This document shows, piece after piece, positions 33,863 through 42,246 of a stretch of 64,000 nt of DNA (positions are counted from its first letter, which is position 1; each line of letters starts with the position of its first letter). A program made the translations under genes and the position numbers. The notes under the pieces were generated by a model that saw nothing but the letters and a program-made list of their open reading frames with translations, was not told where the DNA came from and did no database searches. Source of the DNA: Actinomycetota bacterium (GTDB lineage Bacteria; Actinomycetota; Acidimicrobiia; Acidimicrobiales; Poriferisodalaceae); assembly GCA_014238065.1 (NCBI GenBank), contig JABABU010000040.1:60346-124345 (forward strand). Reading direction: 5' to 3'.

Positions 33863-35122
33863 ATGACGAGTTCTGATCTCAGAGAAAGACATCGCCGCGC
33901 CCTCGGCGCTCACACACCTCTGTTCTACGAGCAGCCGGTGCATCTGGTTCGCGGCGAGGGCGTCTGGTTGTTCGACGCCGACGGCACGCGCTACCTCGAT
34001 GCGTACAACAACGTCCCGTGTGTCGGCCACGCGAATTCGAGGGTAGCTTCCGCGATGGCTGATCAGGCATCGACGCTCAATGTCCACAGCCGCTATCTGC
34101 ACGGCGGCGTCATCGATTACGCAGAACGCCTCGCGAGCCTGCACGACGACTCGCTGACGACAACCGTCTTCACCTGCACGGGAACCGAGGCCATCGAGGT
34201 GGCCATGATGACGGCGAGGGCAGCCACTGGGCGACGTGGCATCATCTCCACCGAAGCGACCTATCACGGGAACAGCACCGAGGTTCGAAAGCTGAGCGAC
34301 ATCGGACGGCGACTTGCCGCCGGCGCGGCACCGGACCCCACCATCGGAGCGGTTCCCGTTCCAGATCTCGCCTCAGGGGATCTCGACACTCACCTGGACT
34401 TCCTCGGCGAGGCCATTGAAGCAATGGCGGCGTCCGAGCAGGGATTCGCCGGGGTGCTGATGTGTTCGTTGCTCGCGAACGAGGGTCTGCCTGAAATCCC
34501 GAATGGCTACTTCGCGGCAGCGACCGACCTCGTTCACCAGGCGGGCGGCGTGATGATCGCCGACGAGGTTCAGGCAGGCTTCGCGCGTTCCGGAACGTGG
34601 TGGGGATACGACCGTTCGGGTTTTGTGCCCGACATCGCGGTCATGGGCAAACCGATGGGGGCCGGATTGCCCCTTGCCGCCGCGATGTCGAGTGAGGAAC
34701 TCGTCGGTGCGTTCCGACGATCGACACGGTATTTCAACACGTTTGCCGCGAGCCCCCTTCAGGCGGCCGTCGGTATGGCTGTGATCGACGAGATCGAGGA
34801 CCGCGGCCTGTTGGCCCAGGTGAATGACGTCGGCGGCTACCTGCTCGAAGGTGTCCGTGCCATCACCGACCGGCCAGCACAGATGGGTGGCATCAGAGGA
34901 GTCGGGCTCTTCGTCGGAATCGATTGGCTCGACGAGCACGGCCAACCCGACGCGAAGGGCGCGGTCGCGATTGCCAACCAGATGAAGTTGCGGGGCGTCC
35001 TGATGGGCCGCTCTGGTGCGCTCGACAACTGTCTCAAGATGCGCCCCCCGCTGGTTTTCGAACGTGAGCATGCCGACGTCGTGCTCGAGGCATTCGGTGA
35101 CGTGATGTCGTCCGTCGCGTGA
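33863..35122 (+). CDS. Class III aminotransferase / probable amino-alcohol-phosphate phospho-lyase
   Basis: 419 residues, PLP fold type I. Landmarks: 'YLDAYNNVPCVGHANSRVASAMADQASTLNVHSRYLH', 'FTCTGTEAIEVAMMTARAATGRRGIISTEATYHGNSTE', 'IADEVQAGFARSGTWWGYDRSGFVPDIAVMGKPMGAGLPL' with PLP-lysine K263. The 'DAYNNVPCVGH' and 'LNVHSRYLH' segments are shared with ethanolamine-phosphate and phosphohydroxylysine phospho-lyases. Its 4-bp overlap with an APH-type kinase strengthens that reading: kinase makes the phosphate, lyase eliminates it to an aldehyde. A simple omega-transaminase role remains possible. Confidence 0.85.
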   Translation: MTSSDLRERHRRALGAHTPLFYEQPVHLVRGEGVWLFDADGTRYLDAYNNVPCVGHANSRVASAMADQASTLNVHSRYLHGGVIDYAERLASLHDDSLTTTVFTCTGTEAIEVAMMTARAATGRRGIISTEATYHGNSTEVRKLSDIGRRLAAGAAPDPTIGAVPVPDLASGDLDTHLDFLGEAIEAMAASEQGFAGVLMCSLLANEGLPEIPNGYFAAATDLVHQAGGVMIADEVQAGFARSGTWWGYDRSGFVPDIAVMGKPMGAGLPLAAAMSSEELVGAFRRSTRYFNTFAASPLQAAVGMAVIDEIEDRGLLAQVNDVGGYLLEGVRAITDRPAQMGGIRGVGLFVGIDWLDEHGQPDAKGAVAIANQMKLRGVLMGRSGALDNCLKMRPPLVFEREHADVVLEAFGDVMSSVA

Positions 35123-36117
35123 GTCTCGATGTCGGAGAGGCCCGCGACGTAGCGCTGCGTGCTCTCGATTCGTGGGAGTTCGATGTCGAAAACTTGTCGC
35201 TGCTGAAACTCAGCGAGAATCAGACGTTCCGCATCGACACGCGGTCTGGTACCAGGTTCGTCGTGCGGGTTCATCGGCCTGGCTACAGCTCGGTGGCTGA
35301 GCTCGAATCCGAGCACATCTGGATCCGCGCGCTCGATCTCGAAGGCTTCGGAGTACCGCAGCCCGTCCCTGCTTCGAACGGCTCCGGATACGTTGAGGTG
35401 TCATCAGTTGACGGGCCTCGTCAGGTCGGTGTGATCACCTGGATAGACGGCACCTCGATGGCCGATGTGCTCGATGCAACCGAAGAACTCGCGACGGCCA
35501 CGAGTATGTTCGAACAGCTTGGCGCGCAAATGGCCAGGCTCCACAACCAGACCGAAGCCTGGGTGACTCCTCCGGTGTTCACCCGTCGGCGATGGGACCT
35601 CGATGGTCTCCTGGGTGACGCAGCGCACTGGGGGCGATTCTGGGCAGTGCCGCAGCTGTCGGCTAGCGAAGCTGAAGTGCTCGACGAGGCGAGGGCAGAA
35701 CTCCGACAGCGTATTGGCTCCTTCGACGCGAGCCCATCGAGCTTTGGGCTCATTCACGCCGACCTGCACGCCGAGAACGTTCTGGTGTCGCCGAGCGGTC
35801 TCGTGATGATCGACTTCGACGACAGCGGCTTCGGCTGGCACATGTACGACCTGGCTGTAGCGATGTCGTATCAGATCGGAACCACCGAGTTCGACGCCGT
35901 GTTCGCGGCAGCCATCAAGGGCTACCGATCGGTCCGTGACCTCGGCCACGACCAGCTCGCAACAGTTCGTGACTTCCTCGTCATGAGGACGCTGGTAACG
36001 GTCGGCTGGATCAACGACCGACCTGAACTCGAAGGATACGAGCACATCGGTGACGTTATCGACCGAGCGGTCAAGAGGTGTGAGCAGTACCTCGCGGGAG
36101 GTCAGATCAACCGATGA
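35119..36117 (+). CDS. APH-family small-molecule kinase (hydroxylysine/homoserine kinase-like)
   Basis: 332 residues, GTG start overlapping the upstream TGA (GTGA). The N-lobe contains 'LLKLSENQTFRIDTRSGTRFVVRVHRPGY', with the nucleotide-binding Val-Arg strand. The catalytic loop is 'FGLIHADLHAENVLVSPSGLVMIDFDDSGFGWHMYDLAVAMSY', i.e. H-x-D-L-H-x-x-N plus the D-F-D-D metal site of choline/homoserine/hydroxylysine kinases. It probably phosphorylates the hydroxyl of an amino alcohol or hydroxy-amino acid for the phospho-lyase encoded just upstream. Confidence 0.87.
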   Translation: MSLDVGEARDVALRALDSWEFDVENLSLLKLSENQTFRIDTRSGTRFVVRVHRPGYSSVAELESEHIWIRALDLEGFGVPQPVPASNGSGYVEVSSVDGPRQVGVITWIDGTSMADVLDATEELATATSMFEQLGAQMARLHNQTEAWVTPPVFTRRRWDLDGLLGDAAHWGRFWAVPQLSASEAEVLDEARAELRQRIGSFDASPSSFGLIHADLHAENVLVSPSGLVMIDFDDSGFGWHMYDLAVAMSYQIGTTEFDAVFAAAIKGYRSVRDLGHDQLATVRDFLVMRTLVTVGWINDRPELEGYEHIGDVIDRAVKRCEQYLAGGQINR

Positions 36118-36223
36118 TGTGGGGCGAGTGTGTCGCCGACAATGGTTGCTGCATGTCGATCACGTGCTCGAGCTGTTTCGGGGTCAGTCCTGGTACTTCG
36201 AGATCGGGTTGGCGACCGCGGCC

Positions 36224-36229
36224 TATGTT
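36224..36229 (+). promoter_or_regulatory. Predicted -10 box of a leaderless promoter (PLP decarboxylase)
   Basis: TATGTT, exactly 6 nt (ttgcaa) before ATG 36236. It decides this start over the frame that is open back into the kinase gene. Confidence 0.55.
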
Positions 36230-36235
36230 TTGCAA

Positions 36236-37603
36236 ATGACCGACACCGACGTCTTGCTCGATGACACTGCGAGGAGAGCACGCCGATATGTGTCCTCCAT
36301 CGGCGGTCGAGCGGTTGCTCCGTCTGCGGAGGCCCTCGATGCGTTGTCTCGATTCGAGGAGCCATTGCCCGTTGTCGGTCGTTCGGCCGAGGAGACGATC
36401 GCGCTTCTTGACGACGCAGGATCACCGGCGACGCTGGCATCCACGGGCGGTCGCTACTTCGGGTTCGTGAATGGAGCGACGCTGCCTTCGGCTCTGGCGG
36501 CCTCCTGGCTCGTGTCGAGTTGGGACCAGAACGCAGCACTCCCTGTGATGTCTCCCGCCGCAGCGAAGATCAGCGACGTCGCGCGTCGCTGGCTCGTCGA
36601 GGCGCTCGGGCTTCCTTCGTCGACCGAGGCTGCGTTCGTCACCGGCGCCACCGTCGCCAACGCCACGTGTCTCGCTGCGGCCAGAGACCGACAGCTCGCG
36701 GCGGCCGGTTGGGACGTGCCCCGCGACGGACTGTTCGGTGCGCCTGAACTCACCGTTGTCGCCGGAGCTCAGGCTCACTCGACTCTGCTCAAGTCGCTCT
36801 CGATGGTCGGTCTCGGACGAGAGCGAGTCATTCGGGTCCCTGCCGACGACCAGGGCCGACTCATCGCTTCGGAGTTGCCGGACATCGATGGCCCGGTCGT
36901 CGTGTGCGCTCAGGCCGGCGAAGTGAACACGGGCGCGTTCGACCCGTTCTCCGACATCGTCGAGTGGGCGCGCGAGCGCTCGGCATGGGTTCACGTCGAC
37001 GGTGCGTTCGGGCTGTGGGCCATGAGTGATCTGAGTCGAGCCCACCTTGTCGAGGGTCTCGCCCATGCCGATTCGTGGGCGACCGACGGTCACAAGTGGT
37101 TGAACGTCACCTACGACTGCGGCATCGCGTTTGTCCGAGATGGTGATGACCTCCGCCGCAGCTTCGCGTCGGTAGCCGGGTACCTGCCACCAGATGGTGG
37201 TTACGAGGCGATGCACCACACACCACAGTCGAGCCAGCGGGCGCGCCAGGTGGAGGTGTGGGCTGCGTTACGAACCCTTGGAGTCGATGGGCTCGCTGCG
37301 CTCGTGACTTCCCTGTCGGATCATGCGGTGCGAATCGGATCAGCGCTTGATGATGCGGGGCTCACAGTGTTGAACGACGTCGTGCTCAACCAGGTGCTCG
37401 TCCGAGCGGATCATGACGATGCGACCGTCGAGTTGATCGCCGCGATTCAGGCCGACGGCACGTGCTGGTGCGGTCCGACGTCGTGGGCGGGGCGGCCCGC
37501 GATGCGTGTCAGCGTGTCGGGATGGGTCACCACCTCCGATGACATCACACAGAGCATCGACGCGATGCTGCGGTGCGCCCGCCAGGTCGGAGCCATCGAC
37601 TGA
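36236..37603 (+). CDS. Pyridoxal-dependent decarboxylase (group II, aromatic/acidic amino acid type)
   Basis: 455 residues from ATG 36236. 'AAFVTGATVANATCLAAARDRQL' is the PLP-phosphate region, 'AQAGEVNTGAFDPFSDIVEWARERSAWVHVDGAFGLWAM' has the Asp that pairs with the PLP nitrogen, and 'ADSWATDGHKWLNVTYDCGIAFV' supplies PLP-lysine K287. It removes CO2 from an amino acid; substrates of this branch include glutamate, aspartate, serine and aromatic residues. It lies 118 bp behind the kinase on the same strand with its own predicted promoter. If it acts on a hydroxy amino acid, its product would be the substrate for the kinase. Confidence 0.87.
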   Translation: MTDTDVLLDDTARRARRYVSSIGGRAVAPSAEALDALSRFEEPLPVVGRSAEETIALLDDAGSPATLASTGGRYFGFVNGATLPSALAASWLVSSWDQNAALPVMSPAAAKISDVARRWLVEALGLPSSTEAAFVTGATVANATCLAAARDRQLAAAGWDVPRDGLFGAPELTVVAGAQAHSTLLKSLSMVGLGRERVIRVPADDQGRLIASELPDIDGPVVVCAQAGEVNTGAFDPFSDIVEWARERSAWVHVDGAFGLWAMSDLSRAHLVEGLAHADSWATDGHKWLNVTYDCGIAFVRDGDDLRRSFASVAGYLPPDGGYEAMHHTPQSSQRARQVEVWAALRTLGVDGLAALVTSLSDHAVRIGSALDDAGLTVLNDVVLNQVLVRADHDDATVELIAAIQADGTCWCGPTSWAGRPAMRVSVSGWVTTSDDITQSIDAMLRCARQVGAID

Positions 37604-37607
37604 GCCG

Positions 37608-38516
37608 CTAGCCGACTGCTCCGGTCATGAACCTGCCGAGTGCTTCGAGCCGACCGGTGGGCCCACCCGGCGCAGTGATGTCGAGGAGGACGTGCTCGAC
37701 GCCCAATGCCTCCCACGCGCCGAGGGTGTCGGCCATTTCGGCGGTTGAGCCCTGTAACGACAGTTCGGGTCGCATCGAGGCGGCAGGGTCGAGGTAGAGG
37801 CGGATTGAGAGCGTGAGTTCAGCGGGGTCTCGACCCGCTTCTGCTGAGAGTTGTCGTATCTGTGCCCACGACTCCGCGACCACGTGCTGCGGCTGAAATG
37901 CGGCGTGAAAGCAGTCGCCGAAACGCACGACTCTGCGAAATGCTGCCTCTGTAGAACCACCGATCCAGACCGGCAGCTTCTCTTGGACCGGTTTCGGCTC
38001 GAAGGCAATCGGCGGGAAGTCGTAGAACCGGCCGTCGAACGAGGGGTTCGGTTCACTGAACAGGCGGCGGAAGATCTCGAGCTGCTCGTCGGCCCGCGCT
38101 CCACGGTGGTCGTACGGCATCCCGAGCACGTCGAACTCTTCTTTCATCCACCCGACGCCGGCTCCGAGGATGGCTCTGCCTTCCGACAACTGGTCGAGCG
38201 TTGCGATGAGCTTGGCGGTCTGGATGGGTGGTCGGTAGCCCATTATCAGCACTGTCTGGCCAAGCTTCATCGTTTCGGTGCATGCCGCCGCGAAGAGGAG
38301 CGTGCCGATCGGATCGAGCCAGGCCATGTCGTTCGGCGGAGGGAACGATCCGTCGTCGGTGTACGGGTAGCTCGATGTGATCTCGGTTGGCCAGGCGATG
38401 TGATCGCTGACCCACCCCGAGTGGACGCCGAGTCGCTCGGCTTCGGCGCAGAATTCGACGAGCGCGCTTCTGGTGGCACCGCGACCGAGTTGAGGGAGGT
38501 GAGCGCCGATCTGCAT
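37608..38516 (-). CDS. LLM class F420-dependent oxidoreductase
   Basis: 302 residues. It begins 'MQIGAHLPQLGRGATRSAL' and includes 'GVHSGWVSDHIAWP', 'QTAKLIATLDQLSEGRAILGAGVGWMKEEFDVLGMPYDHRG' and 'KLPVWIGGSTEAAFRRVVRFGDCFHA'. These are the core barrel strands of the F420-dependent LLM subfamily (TIGR03619 style). It converges on the decarboxylase gene with a 4-bp gap and starts from a leaderless promoter. Substrate unknown. Confidence 0.9.
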   Translation of the reverse strand: MQIGAHLPQLGRGATRSALVEFCAEAERLGVHSGWVSDHIAWPTEITSSYPYTDDGSFPPPNDMAWLDPIGTLLFAAACTETMKLGQTVLIMGYRPPIQTAKLIATLDQLSEGRAILGAGVGWMKEEFDVLGMPYDHRGARADEQLEIFRRLFSEPNPSFDGRFYDFPPIAFEPKPVQEKLPVWIGGSTEAAFRRVVRFGDCFHAAFQPQHVVAESWAQIRQLSAEAGRDPAELTLSIRLYLDPAASMRPELSLQGSTAEMADTLGAWEALGVEHVLLDITAPGGPTGRLEALGRFMTGAVG

Positions 38517-38522
38517 GCCCCG

Positions 38523-38528
38523 AATCTA
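38523..38528 (-). promoter_or_regulatory. Predicted -10 box of a leaderless promoter (LLM 38516)
   Basis: TAGATT on the minus strand, exactly 6 nt (cggggc) before the ATG at 38516. Confidence 0.55.
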
Positions 38529-38710
38529 GAGCAGGTGCGTGCGACGCCGTTGGTAGACCGAGGAGACCAGGGACGAGATGACGTTCCACTTCTTCGAGGA
38601 TCTCAGAGAAGTGCCGGTGATCGCACTGGAACACGGTGTCGGCTCTGGCGCCCCAGTTTCTGATGACACAAACAGCGAGCCAACAGCAGCAGCGGTCTGA
38701 CGTCTGTGGC

Positions 38711-38716
38711 TACGCT
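38711..38716 (+). promoter_or_regulatory. Predicted -10 box of a leaderless promoter (methyltransferase)
   Basis: TACGCT, 7 nt before GTG 38724. Because it follows the other in-frame GTG (38706), it favours 38724 as the start. Confidence 0.45.
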
Positions 38717-38723
38717 CTCGCGC

Positions 38724-39383
38724 GTGAAGGACGAGGGTCATTCGATCGAGGCTGCGCTGCAACTCGGAGGCGACGCAGCCAAGATCATCGAGTTCTACGC
38801 GGGGTGGGCCGTCGACTACGACACTGATGTCGGTGGCGCTCAGTACGGCGTCGCCGATGCCATCGTCGACTTGCTGAACGCTGCCGGCAGCGAACTGTGG
38901 ACTGGCTTCGACCGGACTGAGGTGAGCATCGTCGATGCGGGATGTGGCACGGGACTTGTCGGCGCTCGCCTCGCTGCCGATGGCTACAGGAACCTCTACG
39001 GCGTCGACCTGTCGGTCGAAATGATCGAGCAAGCCCGTCGACGCGGTGTGTATAGCGGTTTGCAGGCTGGGTTCGATCTCACCGCGCCCATCCACGATCG
39101 TTGGATCCGCGCCTACGACGCAGCCATCGTGGCAGGAGTCTTCACGTTCGGCCACGTTGGCCCCGAGTACTTGTCGAATATGGCCGACCTGGTGCGAAGT
39201 GGTGGGCTTCTGCTGATCAGTTCGCGGGCGGCGTACCACGATGAGACGAACTTCGATGCTGTCATCGCTCCGGTGATCGAGTCGGGCCGACTGCGTATCG
39301 CGAGAGAGCGGCGGAACATCTCCTATACCCCGGACAGCGTCGGTCACTACTTCGCCTACGAGGTCACGCACTCGCCGGTGTAG
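38724..39383 (+). CDS. Class I SAM-dependent methyltransferase
   Basis: 219 residues from GTG 38724. Motif I 'VSIVDAGCGTGLVGARLAADGYRNLYGVDLSVEMIEQARRRGVY' binds SAM, 'AYDAAIVAGVFTFGHVGPEYLSNMADLVRSGGLLLISSRA' covers motifs II-III. An N-terminal helix 'IEFYAGWAVDYDTDVGGAQYG' resembles Williams-Beuren/DUF-type small-molecule methyltransferases. Target unknown. The last 20 bp overlap the convergent MFS gene, tail to tail. Confidence 0.88.
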   Translation: MKDEGHSIEAALQLGGDAAKIIEFYAGWAVDYDTDVGGAQYGVADAIVDLLNAAGSELWTGFDRTEVSIVDAGCGTGLVGARLAADGYRNLYGVDLSVEMIEQARRRGVYSGLQAGFDLTAPIHDRWIRAYDAAIVAGVFTFGHVGPEYLSNMADLVRSGGLLLISSRAAYHDETNFDAVIAPVIESGRLRIARERRNISYTPDSVGHYFAYEVTHSPV

Positions 39384-40530
39384 GTTCGACCATCACCGTG
39401 AGGGCCAGCAAGACGGCTGCTGCGCCGAACACAGACGCGACCGCCATCAGCGTCGCGAAACCCGATTGGATGTAGATCGTGGTGGCGACGAGCGTGATCA
39501 CCGCTCTCGACACTGAGCTCACGGTGAGCCCGACTGCGATCATCCTGGCTCTGTTGTCTGGCGCGAGTTCGGCCATGAGTGGAATGGCCGACACGATGGC
39601 GTATTCGAAGCCGAGAAACGCAAGTACCAGCAGCAAGAGACCTGTGGCAAGTGGAGGCGTCGGGAACAGCGCTAAGGCAGTCGAGGCCGCTGTCATGAGA
39701 ACACCACCCCCGAGCATCGACGTTTTCTTGCCGAGAACGTCGGTGAGTCGAGCGCTTCCGAGAGTGGCGATGACCTCGACGGCGCCGACCGCGATCACGG
39801 CGAAACCCACCTCGGCTGTGTTGAGATTGTAGGTGTCTTCCAGCCAGAGGCCGTGGCCGAGAAACAGGAACTGGGCCGAAGCAGTCATGGCGCCGTTCAT
39901 GGCGAGGGCTCCGACGATCGGCGTGTTGAACGTCAGCTTGTTCCTGACCGGTCGACGGTGCTCACCTTTCGAGCTCAGTTGGCCCATCAGCCCAGCGATG
40001 ACTGGCACGCACGCCACCGCGAGCACGAAGAACGGAGCCCGCCAGCTGAGACCCTCTATGAGCAGGCCAACGAGAGGCATCCCGATAAGCGATGTTCCGC
40101 CCCAGCTGAGCTCGATCAAACCGGTTGCCCTACCGCGTCGCTGATATGCAACCTCGTCGCCGACCCATGCCTGCTGGCTGATTTGGTACGCGGTCCGTCC
40201 AACGCCGAACACCAGCATGCCGACCACGAATGCAGCGCCACCGAACAACGACAAGGAGATGCCGCCGAGCACGACGATCCCCGACCAGGTCATGATCCTG
40301 CCGGTGCCGTGACGGTCGACAGCCGAGCCGCTGATCGGCGCGGTGAGCGACGTGAGCTCTCGTGCGCTCAAAATCCGGCTCATCGACTCGACCGACATTC
40401 CGGTACCTCGAGCGAAGGCAGGGAGGAATGTGTAGGTCATCCGCACGACGACGTTGATCAGGAATCGAAACGCCACCATCCAGGCCAGAGCTCTGCGGAC
40501 CTCTGGCCTGAAGCTCTGCGGTGTCTCCAT
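39364..40530 (-). CDS. MFS transporter
   Basis: 388 residues, about 12 hydrophobic helices. Loop 2-3 motif is partly kept ('ISGSAVDRHGTGRIMTWSG') and the loop 8-9 copy is 'GSARLTDVLGKKTSMLGGG'. It probably exports or imports a small organic molecule with protons. No adjacent operon partner; it converges with the methyltransferase. The 208-bp stretch between it and the dehydrogenase promoter (40531-40738) holds no recognisable feature. Confidence 0.87.
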   Translation of the reverse strand: METPQSFRPEVRRALAWMVAFRFLINVVVRMTYTFLPAFARGTGMSVESMSRILSARELTSLTAPISGSAVDRHGTGRIMTWSGIVVLGGISLSLFGGAAFVVGMLVFGVGRTAYQISQQAWVGDEVAYQRRGRATGLIELSWGGTSLIGMPLVGLLIEGLSWRAPFFVLAVACVPVIAGLMGQLSSKGEHRRPVRNKLTFNTPIVGALAMNGAMTASAQFLFLGHGLWLEDTYNLNTAEVGFAVIAVGAVEVIATLGSARLTDVLGKKTSMLGGGVLMTAASTALALFPTPPLATGLLLLVLAFLGFEYAIVSAIPLMAELAPDNRARMIAVGLTVSSVSRAVITLVATTIYIQSGFATLMAVASVFGAAAVLLALTVMVEPTPASA

Positions 40531-40738
40531 AGGTCGCAGGTTCTATCACCCGTCGAGATCCTCGGAGGCGTGGCGAACGCGAGCGGTCGGTGTCGCGCTT
40601 GGCTTCTTTGCCTTCGTCGGCGGTCAGAAGCATCTCCGTCGCGTCCGTTCCTCAAAGAGGAGCAGGCCCCAGAGCGCTTCAACCTCTGCTTCGCGGGATG
40701 CGTCTGAGAGATCTGAGCCGGTCGGTCGGCCTGTTCGG

Positions 40739-40744
40739 TAGCTT
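40739..40744 (+). promoter_or_regulatory. Predicted -10 box of a leaderless promoter (CoA-acylating aldehyde dehydrogenase)
   Basis: TAGCTT, exactly 6 nt (tgccac) before ATG 40751. Confidence 0.55.
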
Positions 40745-40750
40745 TGCCAC

Positions 40751-42238
40751 ATGCGTTCAATTCATCACTATCTCGATGGCCAGATCGTGCCGTCAACCAG
40801 TGGCCGTACCGGCGATGTCTACGACCCCGCCACAGGCCTGGTACAGGCCAGGGTCGACCTTGCGTCGATCGGAGAAGTTGAACTCGCCGTCGCAAAAGCG
40901 AAGCAGGCGTTCCCTGCGTGGCGCGACGCGTCGCTCGCTCAGCGCACCCAGGTGATGTTCAACTTCAGGGAGATCTTCTCGGCCCGCCGAGAGGAACTCG
41001 CCGCCATCGTCAGCAGCGAGCAGGGCAAGGTGTTCTCTGACGCAGTTGGTGAAGTCATGCGGGCGCTCGAGAACATCGAGTTCGCGTGTGGACTCGCCAC
41101 CCACCTCAGAGGTGAGTTCTCGCCTCAGGTGTCCGGCGGCGTCGACGTGCACAGCATCCGCGAACCCATCGGCGTGGTCGCCAACATCACACCGTTCAAC
41201 TTCCCTGCGATGGTTCCGGCCTGGATGTTCTCCACCGCCATCGCATGTGGCAACGCCGTCATCTGCAAGCCGTCGGAGCGTGACCCCTCGGCCGTGATGA
41301 AGATCGCTGAGTGGATGTCGGAGGCCGGTCTTCCGAACGGCATCTACAACGTGCTACACGGCGACAAGGTCGCCGTCGACGGGCTGTTGCATCATCCCGA
41401 TGTCGCGGCGATCAGCTTCGTTGGATCGACTCCGATCGCGAAGTACGTCTACGAGATTGGCACTGCAGCAGGTAAGCGTGTACAGGCGCTCGGCGGGGCA
41501 AAGAACCACATGGTCGTACTGCCCGACGCCGACATCGAGATGGCAGCGGATGCTGCTGTCAGCGCTGGCTACGGTGCAGCTGGCGAGCGCTGCATGGCCA
41601 TCAGCGCAGTCGTCGCCGTCGGCGAGGCAGGTGACCAACTGGTGGAGGCTGTCGCCCATCGCATCCCAGGCATCAAGGTGGGTCCTGGTACTGCTCCCGA
41701 CGTCGAGATGGGGCCGCTCATCACCGGCGAGCATCGCGATCGTGTCGCGGGCTATATAGGTGGAGCAGCCGCGGCCGGCGCAACAGTCGTCGTCGACGGG
41801 CGCGAAGCCGATCTGCCGTTGGAGGGATTCTTCCTCGGCCCGACGTTGATCGACCAGGTCACGCCGACGATGGATTGTTACCTGGACGAGATCTTCGGCC
41901 CCGTCCTGTCTGTGTTGAGGGTCGACACATTCGATGAGGCAGTCGCCATGATCAACGCGAACCCGTTCGGTAATGGCACTGCGATTTTCACTCGAGATGG
42001 CGGCGCAGCGCGCCGATTCCAAAATGAGGTGGAGGTCGGAATGATCGGCATCAACGTGCCGATTCCTGTACCTGTCGCATCGCACTCATTCGGGGGGTGG
42101 AAGTCATCGCTGTTCGGCGACACGCACATGTACGGGCCGGAGGGCATCAGGTTCTTCACCCGCGCCAAGGCAATCACGACCCGTTGGCCAGATCCAGCCA
42201 CCAGCGCCATCGACCTGGGTTTCCCGCGGAACACCTGA
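40751..42238 (+). CDS. mmsA: CoA-acylating methylmalonate-semialdehyde dehydrogenase
   Basis: 495 residues, the usual length. Signatures of the CoA-dependent ALDH6 branch: 'EPIGVVANITPFNFPAMVPAWMFSTAIACGNAVICKPSERDPS', 'GAKNHMVVLPDADIEMAADAAVSAGYGAAGERCMAISA' with nucleophile C281, and 'PVASHSFGGWKSSLFGDTHMYGPEGIRFFTRAK'. It converts (methyl)malonate semialdehyde, and in homologues also simple aldehydes, to acyl-CoA with NAD+ and CoA. In this window it could take the aldehyde made by the phospho-lyase cluster about 3 kb upstream, which is an inference. It is followed 8 bp later by the SGNH fusion gene. Confidence 0.9.
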   Translation: MRSIHHYLDGQIVPSTSGRTGDVYDPATGLVQARVDLASIGEVELAVAKAKQAFPAWRDASLAQRTQVMFNFREIFSARREELAAIVSSEQGKVFSDAVGEVMRALENIEFACGLATHLRGEFSPQVSGGVDVHSIREPIGVVANITPFNFPAMVPAWMFSTAIACGNAVICKPSERDPSAVMKIAEWMSEAGLPNGIYNVLHGDKVAVDGLLHHPDVAAISFVGSTPIAKYVYEIGTAAGKRVQALGGAKNHMVVLPDADIEMAADAAVSAGYGAAGERCMAISAVVAVGEAGDQLVEAVAHRIPGIKVGPGTAPDVEMGPLITGEHRDRVAGYIGGAAAAGATVVVDGREADLPLEGFFLGPTLIDQVTPTMDCYLDEIFGPVLSVLRVDTFDEAVAMINANPFGNGTAIFTRDGGAARRFQNEVEVGMIGINVPIPVPVASHSFGGWKSSLFGDTHMYGPEGIRFFTRAKAITTRWPDPATSAIDLGFPRNT

Positions 42239-42246
42239 TTCTACCG

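Noticed and set aside
41878..42246. Start of the propeller-SGNH gene at 42097 inside mmsA
   Set aside because: ATG 42247 gives a clean signal peptide; the upstream part is an alternate frame of mmsA.
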